A stretch of DNA of 64,000 nucleotides from Atrichornis clamosus (taxonomy: Eukaryota > Chordata > Aves > Passeriformes > Menuridae). Positions 62,661 to 64,000 of this stretch are shown here, piece by piece. The first letter of the stretch is position 1. Every line of letters starts with the position of its first letter. The stretch lies in assembly GCA_013400975.1 (NCBI GenBank), contig WBMZ01011923.1, positions 124,001-188,000 on the forward strand. The letters are read 5' to 3'. Under the pieces are notes generated by a model. It ran no database searches, had not been told where the DNA came from, and saw only the letters and a list, made by a program, of their open reading frames with translations. A program made the translations under genes and the position numbers.

Positions 62661-64000
62661 GGATATTGAGTACCAACATTTTTACATCCTCTTAAAAACA
62701 GCCCTTTTGTTCCCAGCAGTGCTGGTGGTTTATTTTTTTTTCCACTGGACAAACATTGATTTTTCTTGCTGCCAAACCCTGCATTTCTAATGGAGCTTGA
62801 AATTAACACGATTTTTTGTGGTTGTTGTTGTTTACCTCCTTGTTTGCTCACTAACAACCTAAATGATGTTGGCAGAGCTTGAGGAACAGGTTTCTTAAAG
62901 TTTTAGCTGAATGCAACAGGGAAAGCACAACACATCTTTTTCTCCAGGCACTACACAAGTAACAACAGCCATTTTGTATTGAGGGGTGGTTTTGTGTGTC
63001 TGTGACACTGATTGAAAGGCTTGGGAAAGCTTGCATTTGTTTAACATATCTGGGATCCAGAGGGCATTCTTTATCATACTCTGCTGGGATGATGATTTCA
63101 GTGTGCTGCACATACAACCCTGAAGTAGCAGCTGCTGCTACCTGCAACTGTGCTCCAAGAACCCATTCCTGTGGAGAACCTATGCCCATGTTTTACAGAA
63201 ACCTTGTGTGAGGCCTGTAAACTAATCAGAGATATCTTGATTGAGAGAAAGTGGCAATTAAGCTGAGATGAACAGTGTTCCTAAAACTGTCTTATGTATT
63301 AGAATTCCCTGTCCCTCCCGACCTTATACACTGGGATGCTGAATTGGGGTGATACCCTTATATAAAGCCTTAGTTGATACAATAATCCACTCTTGTCTGG
63401 CTAACTTCTGCAGTTTCAACTGGCTATAAATTACAGCATATACCTTTTACAGTAATCTGAAAATCTAAATATCTGAGTATTTTTTTGAAACTTCACAGCT
63501 GTCCTTTGGTCACAGTACCAGTTCCCCTTAATCCTCTCAAATACAGTTGGAAGAATCCTTGTAGTTAGAGATAATGGTCTTACAGTATGGCTGAATTTCC
63601 TTGCTGTAAGTTTGAGTAGGTAATAATAGCAACAGATTTCTCCTTCCCTTTAATGTTCACATAACAGATTTTTTTAAAATTATGTTTTAAAGCATGTAAC
63701 TAGAAATTACTAAAGATAAGATACTCCTGAGCTCTTGCACTTGGGACCTTCTGATAATGTGGGTTATTTGAGAGAGCTTTTTACCCCTCCACAACAAGAA
63801 AGGCTATGTCTGAATCCCAGCTCTGCTGTCAGCAATTTGGATCCATATGGGATCCTAGTCTCATTTTCTTAACCATCTGCCAAGAATAAGATGTGATCTT
63901 TGGCAAGAGCTTGTGCTCCCGTGTATTGAGAGCAGGAGATACACGCCACAGAACCGTTCTGTATCAAAGCTGACTGGCAAAGTGTCCAGAGTATTAGGTC

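Larger units (their letters stand above)
58905..64000. other. Non-coding stretch, no gene recognised
   Basis: It holds the compound microsatellite at 59813-59850, the MITE-like element at 60013-60122 and a conserved-element-like tract at 62390-62660. Frames at 60098-60373, 62489-62857 and 62851-63189 on the minus strand have no domain; the first overlaps the end of the MITE-like element. Confidence 0.6.

Noticed and set aside
63805..63900. MIR-like word GAATCCCAGCTCTGCT
   Set aside because: Only about 16 bases match and the conserved MIR core does not follow.

Overview
The window looks like nuclear DNA from a bird, non-coding almost from end to end. The evidence is two CR1 LINE copies of the young avian kind, whose 3' ends carry the ATTCTATG-type octamer tail (minus copy 32079-32950; plus copy 43531-44573), and the low repeat load: about 2.5 kb of recognisable repeats in 64 kb. 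There are no Alu, L1 or other mammalian repeats. There are also no CpG islands, bacterial-style operons, rRNA or tRNA genes, CRISPR arrays or integrated phage. I cannot name the species or the locus. The many short open frames (60-190 codons) behave as chance frames in AT-rich DNA, or fall inside the CR1 copies.

Layout. 1-14453: non-coding, with simple repeats, three perfect or near-perfect palindromes, stretches that look like conserved non-coding elements, and one weak GC-richer exon-like block (5093-5179). 14454-14719: the best coding evidence, two short plus-strand exons that join in frame across a 141-bp GT-AG intron and end at a stop, followed by a short 3' UTR with an ATTAAA poly(A) signal. 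They look like the C-terminus of a small membrane-anchored protein that I do not recognise. 14911-32078: non-coding, with a minus-strand exon candidate (16821-16882), a minus-strand recursive-splice-like motif near 18995 and a plus-strand microexon candidate (28432-28467). 32079-32950: minus-strand CR1. 32951-43530: non-coding, with a minus-strand microexon candidate (39624-39645). 43531-44573: plus-strand CR1 containing an 84-base assembly gap. 44574-53320: non-coding, with the best conserved-element candidate (about 49640-50110) and a near-ideal minus-strand recursive splice motif (52541/52542). 53325-53800: an old, decayed CR1/L3-type LINE on the minus strand. 53801-64000: non-coding, with a plus-strand microexon candidate (58875-58904), a compound (ATT)n(ATC)n microsatellite and a decayed palindromic MITE-like element (about 60013-60122).

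How it fits together. The simplest reading is a gene-poor intron or intergenic region, with one small gene ending on the plus strand near 14.9 kb. The two recursive-splice-like motifs and two of the exon candidates lie on the minus strand. That would fit one very long minus-strand gene covering much of the window, but this is inference from motifs alone and needs RNA data. I found no novel multi-gene system here.
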